Assembly: GCA_029775875.1 (NCBI GenBank)
Contig: JARVKD010000010.1
Location: 1 to 35,475 of the forward strand
Length of the DNA stretch: 35,475 bases
Source: Nitrososphaeria archaeon
GTDB taxonomy: Archaea; Thermoproteota; Nitrososphaeria; Nitrososphaerales; JACAEJ01
Direction of reading: 5' to 3'
Shown piece by piece: positions 18,888 to 28,593 of the stretch. Numbering within the stretch: the stretch's first letter is position 1; each line of letters begins with the position of its first letter. The notes beneath the pieces were generated by a model. It saw only the letters and a program-made list of their open reading frames with translations. It searched no databases and was not told the origin of the DNA. The position numbers were made by a program, and so were the translations under genes.

Positions 18888-19451
18888 CTATTGATCAGCA
18901 AATTTCCTTGTGATCATTCTGTTCATAAATGAGATAGCCATTCTTTTTGATGCCCTATCCACTTTGATGATGACTATTCCCTTCTTAGGTTGCCCATAAA
19001 GGACTGATGAGCCGTATGGAGCTAATGCTATAGAAGGCAATGTGAGAAGATCCTCCTCACCGTCTATGACTATTCTAATGGGCTTCTTTGCTTTAATGGC
19101 TGATGATAATGCATTTAGAGCCTCTTTTGATATGTGCCCTGCTGGGTTTGACGCTTTAATTTGGCTCTCCATTTTCGATAAGGGCAAAGGTCTCTTGACT
19201 CTCATCTCACTTCCATCTACTATTTGAATTGATGGAATTATTCCCAGTTGTATCAATCTTTCAGTAGTGGCATCCCCTACTGTAATTATCATCTCACTTT
19301 TGTTTAATTGGCGTTTAATTTCATCAGAAGTCAAATTATCGTTAAGAATCAATGATCCCAAAGGCTCCTTTAATGCGTCTCTTAACTCTTTTTGTAAAAT
19401 ATATTCATGGTTTATGATCTCACTACTCTTACGGCTTTTGCCCTGATGCAA
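18888..19451 (-). CDS. GTP-dependent dephospho-CoA kinase (DUF359)
   Basis: IITVGDATTERLIQLGIIPSIQIVDGSEMRVKRPLP; VIDGEEDLLTLPSIALAPYGSSVLYGQPKKGIVIIKVD. Confidence 0.9.
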   Translation of the reverse strand: MHQGKSRKSSEIINHEYILQKELRDALKEPLGSLILNDNLTSDEIKRQLNKSEMIITVGDATTERLIQLGIIPSIQIVDGSEMRVKRPLPLSKMESQIKASNPAGHISKEALNALSSAIKAKKPIRIVIDGEEDLLTLPSIALAPYGSSVLYGQPKKGIVIIKVDRASKRMAISFMNRMITRKFADQ

Positions 19452-19467
19452 AATTCTTACCTTTGCT

Positions 19468-19665
19468 TCATCTCACTTTCAGGGCGTATCTTCCAGGCTT
19501 TTCTATGTTGAGAGTCTTGGCTATTTGAGATGAATCTACATCGTTTATAATTACAAGCCCTGACCAGTTGGGACTTAAATCCTTAGACTTACAGTTAGGA
19601 CATATGCGACTTGTGGTCAAAGTCTTACACTTTCTACAAGCTATTTCTTTAACCAATCTTTTCAC
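19468..19665 (-). CDS. spt4: Transcription elongation factor Spt4 / RNA polymerase subunit E''
   Basis: ACRKCKTLTTSRICPNCKSKDLSPNWSGLVIINDVDSSQIAKTLNIEKPGRYALKVR. Confidence 0.95.
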   Translation of the reverse strand: MKRLVKEIACRKCKTLTTSRICPNCKSKDLSPNWSGLVIINDVDSSQIAKTLNIEKPGRYALKVR

Positions 19666-20243
19666 TTTTCTTTCTTTTCAACTTCAACGACCTTAGATGC
19701 CTTCTTCAAATCCTCTTCTATCCATTCTAAGGCTCCTAAGAAGGGTTGCCTACTCGTTACACCTATCTTACCTATGGCTGTGCCTCTCCCTAAACTCACA
19801 GCTGTTATTCTGACTCTAACCTTAGAGCCTATTCTGAGGGTCCTTTTACTCTTGCTTGCCAGTATCATCCCTTGCTTTACATCACTTGTCAGAAAATCAT
19901 CAGTAATCTGGGATAAATGGAGTAATGCATCCACAGGTCCTACTCTGACAAAGGCTCCAAAATCTGTAATCTCGACGATTTCTCCTTCAACCACTTCTTG
20001 AATCTTCGGGTAAAAGCTAAGGATTGAAAACTTCACTTTATGATAAGTGCCTGCATCACCAGGGAGTATCTTCCCAACAGACCCTACAGACACATCTTTT
20101 ACCAATATAACATAACCTAGTTCAGGGCTTATAGTGCTCTCATATCTTGCCTTTAGAATCTCTAATGCTATCTCGTCAAGAGGCTTACCAAACTTATTTG
20201 GAGGTATCCTTATAACATCTTCAAGCTCAACGATTTGGAACAT
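19662..20243 (-). CDS. rpo7: DNA-directed RNA polymerase subunit Rpo7 (E')
   Basis: N-terminal RNP-like domain and S1 domain (VVEGEIVEITDFGAFVRVGPVDALLHLSQITDDF); 4-nt overlap with spt4. Confidence 0.94.
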   Translation of the reverse strand: MFQIVELEDVIRIPPNKFGKPLDEIALEILKARYESTISPELGYVILVKDVSVGSVGKILPGDAGTYHKVKFSILSFYPKIQEVVEGEIVEITDFGAFVRVGPVDALLHLSQITDDFLTSDVKQGMILASKSKRTLRIGSKVRVRITAVSLGRGTAIGKIGVTSRQPFLGALEWIEEDLKKASKVVEVEKKEK

Positions 20244-20312
20244 AATTTAACTTCCCTAAAGGAGTAAGAACAGTTAAATCAATTTGCTTAAGAATCTTTT
20301 GGTATAAATACT

Positions 20313-21311
20313 TCATGTAAATCGATCAAAGGTAATGGGCTTTTTGAGCTTGGACAACAATACTACACGGCTCTCCTCAGAGTTTCCTATTTTTTTGTAT
20401 CCAGTCAATTCAGATAATCGATGGCTAAATCTCTCTATCTCTTTAAAGCTAGGCATATTGCTTCTAGTTAATCTATGCATAGAGTAGCCAAGGTGCATGT
20501 AAGCTTTTATCTCAACGTAAGTGCAATCAGACATGCTTATCAATTTGCTGAAATTTTCTGGATGATCCATGTTTATTCCTTTTATTGCCGTTATTCTAAT
20601 GACTACTGGGCATTTGAAGCTCTTTACAAGCTCTAAGCTCTTCATAAGAGAATACCAAAGCCTTGGCGATATCGGTCTGTTAACCTTCTGATAGGTATCG
20701 TAGTCTGGAGCCGTTAGAGATATGTAAAGTTGAGAAGGCTCAGTATCTAGCCTCTTTAGAGCTTCTGGTAGAATTCCACTAGTAACTAAGAATACAGAGA
20801 AGCCCTTTCCTTTGAATGATGCTATAAGCTCTCCTAATTTAGGGTACAGAGTTGGTTCTCCTGAAAGGCTTATGGCAACCATGTTGGGGTTAAGAGCCTC
20901 TTCATACTTCTCTTTACTCACTCTCCCTTTTATTACCTGATCCTTGTAGCCTGTTAGTATCCTCCTTTGCTCTCTAATACAACCTTCCACAATTTCTTCA
21001 GGCTCGTCCCAATCACTCCCAAAGGTTTCATTCCATTCTATACCAATATCTTCAGGCATGACTCTCCAGCAATAAATACAATGAGTCAAACAACTTAAGA
21101 CTGCAGGAGTCATCTGAAGACATCGATGGGATCTTATACCATAGAACTTTTGCTTATAGCAGACTCTATCATGAACAAGGCTTTCATGTAGCCACTTACA
21201 CTTCTTTACGCTGGAGTGCCTACCTACTATATGATATTTCTGCCTTCTCAAAACATCTAGCAGTAAGGGAGGGTATGTCAAATTGTTCTTGTTTAAGTTT
21301 AACACTAGCAA
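20313..21311 (-). CDS. taw1: 4-demethylwyosine synthase Taw1 (TYW1-like radical SAM)
   Basis: HRCLQMTPAVLSCLTHCIYCWRVMPEDIGIEWNE, VAISLSGEPTLYPKLGELI, TYVEIKAYMHLGYSMHRL. Confidence 0.94.
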   Translation of the reverse strand: MLVLNLNKNNLTYPPLLLDVLRRQKYHIVGRHSSVKKCKWLHESLVHDRVCYKQKFYGIRSHRCLQMTPAVLSCLTHCIYCWRVMPEDIGIEWNETFGSDWDEPEEIVEGCIREQRRILTGYKDQVIKGRVSKEKYEEALNPNMVAISLSGEPTLYPKLGELIASFKGKGFSVFLVTSGILPEALKRLDTEPSQLYISLTAPDYDTYQKVNRPISPRLWYSLMKSLELVKSFKCPVVIRITAIKGINMDHPENFSKLISMSDCTYVEIKAYMHLGYSMHRLTRSNMPSFKEIERFSHRLSELTGYKKIGNSEESRVVLLSKLKKPITFDRFT

Positions 21312-21368
21312 TCATAAATTTCTATCTCTAGAGAAAGTCTTATATGGAAATCTTTCTACAAAATAGAG

Positions 21369-21977
21369 ATGCCTTACTGTAAGAAATGCGGGGCTGAATA
21401 TGCTGAGGGAGCAAGGTACTGCACAAAGTGTGGTACTTCAGTAGTAGAAGAATGGAAACCTCCTCGAGAAGAGTGCTTTGGTGAAGGAAGGGCTGAGAGG
21501 GACTACTTAGGTTTAGTATCCTTCGGCTTTTTCCTTTTGATAGTTGGTTATATATTCTCGACAAACACATGGATTCTATCAGAGTTTCAAGCCTTTTTTG
21601 AGAGTCTAGGTGAAGGAGTCTTTGTACCTCCATCTTCACAACTTCGCTACGTTTTTGCCCTCTTCTTAGGTTTGATAGGTGCATCTGACTTCGTTATGGC
21701 TGGCATAAGGGTTTTCTTAAGACAATCGTGGAGAAGACCTTTGCAAGATGTGCTATCAGGAGTTGGTGTAATATCGATTGCTTATCTCGTTTATCTTAAC
21801 AGTCAAAGACTTATGACTTGGCAGATGGTTGTAGTACTAGCAATTGTAACAGTTGGCATACTAGTAATCGTATATGGCATTATCATATCATACTTTAGGG
21901 CAGTAAAAAGTAGTTCAAAATCTAAAATCTTCATAGATTTTGTGTATTTAAAAGAGCTTATATATTCACTTAGATAA
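21369..21977 (+). CDS. Zinc-ribbon multi-TM membrane protein
   Basis: MPYCKKCGAEYAEGARYCTKCGTSV zinc ribbon followed by hydrophobic segments. Confidence 0.82.
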   Translation: MPYCKKCGAEYAEGARYCTKCGTSVVEEWKPPREECFGEGRAERDYLGLVSFGFFLLIVGYIFSTNTWILSEFQAFFESLGEGVFVPPSSQLRYVFALFLGLIGASDFVMAGIRVFLRQSWRRPLQDVLSGVGVISIAYLVYLNSQRLMTWQMVVVLAIVTVGILVIVYGIIISYFRAVKSSSKSKIFIDFVYLKELIYSLR

Positions 21978-21988
21978 GAAGAGTGTAA

Positions 21989-22300
21989 ATGCCATACTGT
22001 AGAAAATGTGGTACTCAATTGGCTGAGGGAGAAGAATTCTGTCCTAAGTGTGGAACTTCAGTGGCGGGGTATAAAAGGGAGGAGTGGAGGGGACCTAGAT
22101 ACGAATGCTTTGGCTGGGAGCGTGGCGGAGAATTCTGGGGGTTAATAGCCATCGGTGTTTTCCTAATAGGCCTTGCCATACTATGGTACTTTAACTTGTT
22201 CTGGCCTGGAATCCTCTTTCTAATAGGGATTATGATCATCGTAGGTGGAATCATTTCTTACTCACGGGGAGGACGAAGAGTTAAGAAACCTCCTTCATAA
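21989..22300 (+). CDS. Zinc-ribbon membrane protein, tandem paralogue of the preceding gene
   Basis: MPYCRKCGTQLAEGEEFCPKCGTSVAGYK...YECFGWERGGEFWGLIAIGVFLI parallels the preceding protein. Confidence 0.82.
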   Translation: MPYCRKCGTQLAEGEEFCPKCGTSVAGYKREEWRGPRYECFGWERGGEFWGLIAIGVFLIGLAILWYFNLFWPGILFLIGIMIIVGGIISYSRGGRRVKKPPS

Positions 22301-22349
22301 TTATATCAAAATCAGCATCGGAATCGAATAAAACTCAAGTTGATCAGCG

Positions 22350-23774
22350 ATGAGAGTCCTCTTCGTAGAGCCGCCTAAAGAATTTTGGTTTATAATGGGA
22401 GAGTATCTTCCACCTCCTTACGGAATTCTCCAACTTGCTGCTTTTCTTGAAAGTAAAAACAAAGAAGTAGAAATAGAAGTACTTGACTGCCAAGCTGAAA
22501 GACTGGATTGGAAGGGATTAGAAAGGCGCATAGAATCCTTTGACCCTAACGTTGTTGCTTGTAGCGGGCTCTCAACTTGTAACACTTATACTATCGCTCA
22601 AACTTGTAGCATAGTAAAGAAGGTCAGACCTGAAGCTCTGACTGTAGTTGGTGGTCAGCACTTCACAGTTATGGCTCAAGAGAGCTTAAAGGCCTATCCT
22701 GAGATCGATGTAATAGTTCGTGGAGAAGGAGAGCAAACTTTTGTAGAGTTGGTCAACTCATTAATAGAAAAGACATCATTTTCACAGGTAAAGGGTATAT
22801 CATTCAGGCATGATGGAAATATTATAAATAATCCTGAAAGGCCTTTAATTGAGAATTTAGATGATTTACCATATCCTGGCTATCACTTTGTTAAGGATTT
22901 TGTTCATAGATATCACTTCACTATGATGGCTGGCGCTAAAACTAGGTACGGTTTGATAGAGGGATCGAGAGGATGCCCATATCGTTGTACCTTTTGTACT
23001 CAATGGAAACATTGGAATGGTAGATGGAGGGCTAAATCTGCCAAGAGAATTGCTGATGAGATTGAATTCTGCCATCGAAATTATGGGATTAGATTTTTCT
23101 GGTTAACAGACGATAATCTTACCATAAGCAAACTTATGGAAGATTTATGTGATGAGATAATTAGAAGAGGACTTTCTGATGACATCATGTGGTTCTTTCA
23201 AGCCAGATGTGATGACATCGTTAGGCAAAGAGAATTTCTACCTAAAATAAGAAAGGCGGGAAACTGTTGGGTACTTTTTGGGGCAGAGAGTGATAACAAT
23301 TCAACCCTTCATGCCTTTAACAAAAGTATAAACCCTGAAGACACAAAGAAAGCAGTAAAATTGCTGAAAGAGAACGATATATTTGCTCAAGCAACCTTCA
23401 TCATAGGAGAAAGAAATGATTCAGCCGAGTCCATAGCAAAGATGAGGGAATTTACGAATGATCTGGACCCTGATCTAGCGATATTCATGATACTAACGCC
23501 TTTTCCAGGGACAGAAGTATATGAGAAAGCCCAGCAGAATGGATGGATCGAAGACAAAAATTGGTCGAATTATGATATGGTTCATGCCATAATGCCCACT
23601 GAGCATCTATCAAGAGAGGAAGTGCAAGAGGAACTTTACGAATGCTATCGAAGTTTCTATGGTTCTTTTAATAGAAGGTTAAAAGGCATATTCTCAAAGA
23701 ACAAATTGAAAAGAAGAACCTACAGATACATGGCCAGTCAGGGCATTATGAACCAGTTGAAAAGCCTATTCTAA
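22350..23774 (+). CDS. Cobalamin-binding-domain radical SAM protein
   Basis: B12-binding-like N-domain (ILQLAAFLESKNKEVEIEVLDCQAE...VVGGQHFTVM) and radical SAM GSRGCPYRCTFCTQWKHW. Confidence 0.9.
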   Translation: MRVLFVEPPKEFWFIMGEYLPPPYGILQLAAFLESKNKEVEIEVLDCQAERLDWKGLERRIESFDPNVVACSGLSTCNTYTIAQTCSIVKKVRPEALTVVGGQHFTVMAQESLKAYPEIDVIVRGEGEQTFVELVNSLIEKTSFSQVKGISFRHDGNIINNPERPLIENLDDLPYPGYHFVKDFVHRYHFTMMAGAKTRYGLIEGSRGCPYRCTFCTQWKHWNGRWRAKSAKRIADEIEFCHRNYGIRFFWLTDDNLTISKLMEDLCDEIIRRGLSDDIMWFFQARCDDIVRQREFLPKIRKAGNCWVLFGAESDNNSTLHAFNKSINPEDTKKAVKLLKENDIFAQATFIIGERNDSAESIAKMREFTNDLDPDLAIFMILTPFPGTEVYEKAQQNGWIEDKNWSNYDMVHAIMPTEHLSREEVQEELYECYRSFYGSFNRRLKGIFSKNKLKRRTYRYMASQGIMNQLKSLF

Positions 23775-23786
23775 GGTAGGATTTTC

Positions 23787-24515
23787 ATGCTTGGAAAGAC
23801 CTATCATCGTTTTGATCTTTTATTGCTAATGGTTCTTTCATTCTTAGGACTTTTTATGTTTGTAATCATTGGTTTCTCTTTGCCTTTAAATTATGAATAT
23901 TTTCTATTTCGCAAGCCCATAATTGGTTTAGCATTTGGGCTATTGTGCATCTTAGGAATGATGGCTGCTATTTTACCAAAGGAGTGTTCAAAGATATTTT
24001 ATTGCAAAAAAGATATTACTCGAGAAGAGCCGATTAGTTCTAGCAATGCTTCCATTATCTTCGGCTTGAGGATAGTGCATGGGCACCACCCTAGTTGTAA
24101 AAACTTTTCTTCTCATGAGTTTCGGATAAAGGATAAGTCTTTTTGCACTAGTTGTACTGGTTTGCTTATTGGAGCTTTGATAAGTCTCTTCGGGGCTATT
24201 ATCTATTTCTCCAGCAATTTATCCATTCCAACCTTCTTCATAATCATTGGTCTTTTAGGAGTTGCTCTAGGTTTGATTCTTCCATTACTTAATCTTAAAC
24301 AGACCGTTCTCCGCCTCTTGATAAATGCCTTCTTCATCTTTGGAGTTTTTCTGATGTTGATCGGGGTCGATAGTTTAGTCCAAAGTATCTTTATCGATCT
24401 CTTTTTGATTTCATTGAGCATCTTTTGGCTCTTCACAAGAATATCTTTCTCACAATGGAATCATCAAAGAATCTGCCATGAATGTGGTAACAAATGTAGA
24501 TTGAGAGCAGTGTAA
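23787..24515 (+). CDS. Multi-TM membrane protein with His/Cys cluster (DUF2085-like layout)
   Basis: HGHHPSCKNFSSHEFRIKDKSFCTSCTGLLIGA flanked by hydrophobic helices; C-terminal CHECGNKC. Confidence 0.6.
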   Translation: MLGKTYHRFDLLLLMVLSFLGLFMFVIIGFSLPLNYEYFLFRKPIIGLAFGLLCILGMMAAILPKECSKIFYCKKDITREEPISSSNASIIFGLRIVHGHHPSCKNFSSHEFRIKDKSFCTSCTGLLIGALISLFGAIIYFSSNLSIPTFFIIIGLLGVALGLILPLLNLKQTVLRLLINAFFIFGVFLMLIGVDSLVQSIFIDLFLISLSIFWLFTRISFSQWNHQRICHECGNKCRLRAV

Positions 24516-24560
24516 ATTATATCTATACATTCTAAACAGAAAGTTTATTTGTCGTAATGC

Positions 24561-24953
24561 ATGCCAAGCAGTAGTGAAATGATGTCGAAAGAGGATGAAA
24601 TGTTAAAAGAGCTTAAGCGTATCAGAGAGTTGCTCGAACCGAAACCTTCACCACCACCAACACCCCCAAAAGGCTTAAGGAAAGAATTTTTGGACTTTAT
24701 CTCAAAATACAAAGTGCTAGGTCTGGCAGTTGCCTTCATTCTCGGTATATACTTAGGTGCATTAGTTCAAGCTTTAGTAAGCGATTTGATCATGCCCATA
24801 ATTCAGTTAGTGATGCCTGGCATCCAATGGGAATTAATTGAAGTCGGACCCTTCAGAGTTGGGCATTTTATCGGAGCTTTGATAACCTTCTTGATCGTCG
24901 CCTTTGTAATATTCATCATAGTGAAAATGACTAAACGTTGGGGAATAGAGTAG
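24561..24953 (+). CDS. mscL: MscL-family large-conductance mechanosensitive channel
   Basis: EFLDFISKYKVLGLAVAFILGIYLGALVQALVSDLIMPIIQLVMPG...FRVGHFIGALITFLIVAFVIFIIVK. Confidence 0.8.
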   Translation: MPSSSEMMSKEDEMLKELKRIRELLEPKPSPPPTPPKGLRKEFLDFISKYKVLGLAVAFILGIYLGALVQALVSDLIMPIIQLVMPGIQWELIEVGPFRVGHFIGALITFLIVAFVIFIIVKMTKRWGIE

Positions 24954-25043
24954 CACCTTTCTTAATCAAAACTCTTCGTAATAGAATGGGTATCTTTGAC
25001 TGATTGCCTTAAATATTACTTTACGATTTACTATTCTGATTAG

Positions 25044-25682
25044 ATGGAGTTATTCGATTTAGCGGTCGGATTAGGAATCGGCTTTATCATCGGCTCTTTT
25101 ATATTCTATGCTTTATCAAAGTTTTCGAAAAAGCAACCAAAAGAAAAGGCTGAGACTCCTATCATCAAATCCCCTCTTCCAACTACTGAAGAAAAGCTAA
25201 TTCAGATGCCTGATCTTGAGAAGGCTCGAAAAGAGTTGAACGCTCTATTACTTGAGAAGGAGTTGCTGTCTAGTGCGTTGACAAGAGTGTATGAAGCTGA
25301 GGTTCAAAACAAAATAACAAAGGAAGAGAGGGAGCAACTCTCCAACAAGTATCGTGAACAGTTGAAGGCTGTAGAAGAGAAGCTGAGCAATGCAGAGCTA
25401 TTGATAGAGGTTGGAGAGTTAGAGAGCCTTAGAAGCGAACTCATAGGCTTGTTCGAGAGAAAGATGGGGCAGATAGAGAGCAGGCTTACTAGAGCAAAAG
25501 CTAGGCTCGAAGAAGTTAAAGTCCCTACTCCAAAGATTCCCACGCCAGCAAAGTTAGAGCAAAAGGAGGAAAAGCCTAAAATAAAAACAGAAGAGGCGAG
25601 GGTAGAGGATAAGGTCAAGGCTCTGAGGGATGAAGTTCTTCAAGCCCTGGATAGGCTAGAGCAGATAGATATTGAAGGATAA
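25044..25682 (+). CDS. N-terminally membrane-anchored coiled-coil protein
   Basis: LAVGLGIGFIIGSFIFYAL TM helix followed by long E/K/L-rich heptad-like region. Confidence 0.7.
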   Translation: MELFDLAVGLGIGFIIGSFIFYALSKFSKKQPKEKAETPIIKSPLPTTEEKLIQMPDLEKARKELNALLLEKELLSSALTRVYEAEVQNKITKEEREQLSNKYREQLKAVEEKLSNAELLIEVGELESLRSELIGLFERKMGQIESRLTRAKARLEEVKVPTPKIPTPAKLEQKEEKPKIKTEEARVEDKVKALRDEVLQALDRLEQIDIEG

Positions 25683-25737
25683 TTTTAGTTAAGCGTAAAT
25701 TATTAAACCCATAAATTCTTTAAAGAACTAACTTCGG

Positions 25738-26259
25738 GTGTTATTGTTGGATGTATTCGAAGCTATAAGTTCAAGGCGAAGTATAAGAAGATACAAGTCG
25801 AAGAAAGTTGGAAAGAAGAAGCTTATGCGTATAATTGAGGCTGGTCGTCTTGCACCTTCCGCTACTAACCGTCAGCCATGGCATTTTATTGTAGTAACTG
25901 ACCCTGTAATAAAAAAGAAGCTGGGAGAATCTTACCCCAAAGACTGGTTTGTTAGCGCACCAGTAATAATAGTTGCATGCGCAGACCCTAGTAACGCTTG
26001 GGTGAGAGCAGATGGGGAGGAGTATTGGAAAGTGGATGTAGCCATTGCCATGCAAAACATGGTCCTTTGTGCAAAAGAAGAGGGTTTAGGGACTTGCTGG
26101 ATAGCGAATTTTGACGAAAAAATTGTGAAAGAAGTTTTAGGAATACCATCAGGTATACGTGTGGTCGCCATGACTCCATTAGGCTATCCAGATGAGGTAA
26201 AGGGGAAAGTTCATGATAGGAAGCCCCTTGAAGAAATATTACATTTTGAACATTGGTAG
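25738..26259 (+). CDS. Nitroreductase family protein
   Basis: VFEAISSRRSIRRYKSKKVGKKKLMRIIEAGRLAPSATNRQPWHFIVV; AIAMQNMVLCAKEEGLGTCWIANFDEKIV; TTG start. Confidence 0.92.
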   Translation: MLLLDVFEAISSRRSIRRYKSKKVGKKKLMRIIEAGRLAPSATNRQPWHFIVVTDPVIKKKLGESYPKDWFVSAPVIIVACADPSNAWVRADGEEYWKVDVAIAMQNMVLCAKEEGLGTCWIANFDEKIVKEVLGIPSGIRVVAMTPLGYPDEVKGKVHDRKPLEEILHFEHW

Positions 26260-26291
26260 GCTATAAATTACGGCAATTGGAAGCATAAAGG

Positions 26292-26996
26292 GTGGTAAAA
26301 GTAAAACCCGAAAAAATTATGGATAAGATGGCTGAAGAAGCCCTTGAAAATGTAAAAGATAGAATGATAATTGGCTTGGGAAGTGGCTTCGCAGTATCAA
26401 GGTTCGTTAATGCTTTAAGCAAATACATAAAGAAGAATCGAATCAAAGTTTCAGTAATACCCTCATCCTTGCAGATACAGATCTTTGCAGAGAAAGCTGG
26501 ATTAGAAATTGCTCAACCAAATCTAATATCCTCGATTGATTTAGTAGTCGATGGTCTTGATCAGATAGATAGAAATTTCAATATGATAAAAGGAGGAGGA
26601 GGCGCTCTTTTGAGGGAGAAGGTATTGTTAAGAGCATCAAAAAAGGTTGTAATTTTGACTAAGGAAGATAAATTCGTAGAAACTTTGAACAGAAAAGTGC
26701 CGATAGAAGTCCTGCCCTTTGCCCGAGATTTTGTCTCAAAAGAGTTAGAGAAGATTGGAGGAAAGCCTGAACTAAGATTATTGGAGAAGGGCTACCCAGT
26801 ATTTACTGAGAACGGGAATATAATCTTCGATACAGACTTTGGGCTTATTAAAGACCCTCCTTTTCTGTTGAGCAAAATAAAAAATATACCTGGAGTGGTT
26901 GAAGCAGGAATCTTCACAGAAAAAATCGATTCAGTCTATAAGGCTTGTAAAGATGGGACGATAAAGAAGATAACCCCTAAATCAGCAAGGAGATAA
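26292..26996 (+). CDS. rpiA: Ribose-5-phosphate isomerase A
   Basis: MIIGLGSGFAVSRFVNAL, SIDLVVDGLDQIDRNFNMIKGGGGALLREKVL, VPIEVLPFA; GTG start. Confidence 0.93.
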   Translation: MVKVKPEKIMDKMAEEALENVKDRMIIGLGSGFAVSRFVNALSKYIKKNRIKVSVIPSSLQIQIFAEKAGLEIAQPNLISSIDLVVDGLDQIDRNFNMIKGGGGALLREKVLLRASKKVVILTKEDKFVETLNRKVPIEVLPFARDFVSKELEKIGGKPELRLLEKGYPVFTENGNIIFDTDFGLIKDPPFLLSKIKNIPGVVEAGIFTEKIDSVYKACKDGTIKKITPKSARR

Positions 26997-27035
26997 TCAT
27001 TCTCAAAGTTTACTTAACGATCGGTTGAGCAAACA

Positions 27036-28514
27036 ATGACTAAAATACTCGATAGTAATCATTCTTTAACTCTATCCTTTAACCCTCTTTGGAAGTCTCT
27101 TGCACATTATTTGGCAAGTAAATGTGAAAAATGTGGAAAAGAGAGATTGCTTTCGGTCTTTGACTTCTACTCATCAAGTCAGCGTTTTTTCTGTGAAAGT
27201 TGCCTTCTTACATCAACAGCTTTGATGTCCTTAATTCGTCTAATTTTCTTCAGTCTTGGAGTTGATAATACCACAATAAAACAACTAACAAAAAATTCTC
27301 TTATTCGTAAATGCATGTTAAGCGTAGTGAAAGGAATTGCCAATTTCGGAATAAGATACCCGCAACCTACTGGAGCACCAGTAACCATCGTCTGGAACTT
27401 CACCAACAGATGCAACCTCAACTGCTTGCACTGTCATCAAGATTCCTCGCCTATGCCCTCTTATTCAGAACTTACGACTTCTCAAGCCTTCAAAGTAATA
27501 GACAACATGAGTGATGCAGGGGTAGCTATACTTACTTTCTCAGGAGGCGAACCATTATTACGCAAGGACCTTTATGATGCAATTAAAAGAGCCAACGATA
27601 ATGGCATGCTATGCACAATTGCCTCTAACGGAACTCTAATGACTCATGATGTAGCTGAAAAGCTGGCTAAAGTAGGTATTAAAAGAGTGGAAATAGGCTT
27701 AGACGGTGCAAGGGCTGAGACTCATGATTTCCTAAGAAACAAGCCTGGAAGTTTTGAAGCGACGATTGAGGGAATAAGAAATTGTGCTGCTGTAGGCTTT
27801 GACGAATTGGCGACTACTATGACCTTACACTCAAAGAACATCCATGAATTAGAAGAGACGATGAATTTAGCAGAAAAGCTTGGAGCAACAAGATTTTATC
27901 TTAACAGACTCATACCTGCTGGTCGTGGGTTAGAAGCATACTATCTTGATGTAACCTCAAGAGAGAAAATTAACGCTCTGGAAATATTACACAAAAAGTT
28001 CTACAAGAGTGTAGTAGAAGGATTCGGTATGCAATGTTATGCTAGAGGAATGACCTATTATGCTCGCTTAGGCTATGAACGTTCAAAAGGCAAAGTCTTC
28101 ACAGTAAGCGAAGCTCTATCAGGATATGAAAAAATGTTTCAAGAGAATTTTGGGCTTGAAGTTTCTAAGATTGTGAGAAAACTTGCAACAGGATTCGGTG
28201 GATGCTCGGCTGGTTTAACCTATGCAGGGCTCACTGCTTCTGGAGAATTGCTTCCTTGTGTTCCTGCCCCAATAAAACTGGGCAATCTTCTTGAACAAAG
28301 ATTAGAAGAAATCTGGGTTCATAATGAACTACTAAATTACATCAGAAACAGAAAAGAGCTAAAAGGCTCTTGCAAAGTATGTGCATATGGAAAACTATGT
28401 GGTGGTTGTCGATATACAGCATACATATCTCATGGAGACTGGCTAGGACCCGATACATCTTGTCCTTTTGGTCCAAAAATCCTACTCACTAAAGATGCAG
28501 CCTTAAAGGGTTAA
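27036..28514 (+). CDS. Radical SAM/SPASM protein with N-terminal CxxC zinc-finger-like extension
   Basis: CEKCGKERLL...FFCESC; VTIVWNFTNRCNLNCLHCHQDSS; FSGGEPLLRKDL; C-terminal CKVCAYGKLCGGCRYTAY...SCPFG. Confidence 0.88.
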   Translation: MTKILDSNHSLTLSFNPLWKSLAHYLASKCEKCGKERLLSVFDFYSSSQRFFCESCLLTSTALMSLIRLIFFSLGVDNTTIKQLTKNSLIRKCMLSVVKGIANFGIRYPQPTGAPVTIVWNFTNRCNLNCLHCHQDSSPMPSYSELTTSQAFKVIDNMSDAGVAILTFSGGEPLLRKDLYDAIKRANDNGMLCTIASNGTLMTHDVAEKLAKVGIKRVEIGLDGARAETHDFLRNKPGSFEATIEGIRNCAAVGFDELATTMTLHSKNIHELEETMNLAEKLGATRFYLNRLIPAGRGLEAYYLDVTSREKINALEILHKKFYKSVVEGFGMQCYARGMTYYARLGYERSKGKVFTVSEALSGYEKMFQENFGLEVSKIVRKLATGFGGCSAGLTYAGLTASGELLPCVPAPIKLGNLLEQRLEEIWVHNELLNYIRNRKELKGSCKVCAYGKLCGGCRYTAYISHGDWLGPDTSCPFGPKILLTKDAALKG

Positions 28515-28593
28515 TCTTCAACAAGCACTGAATTTTAATTAGTTCATCGGATAAGTAACATTAATCTACTTGAACTATGGATAAGTTGAGATC

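Noticed and set aside
21340-21684. 114-aa minus-strand ORF
   Set aside because: Antisense to the first zinc-ribbon membrane protein; no coding evidence.
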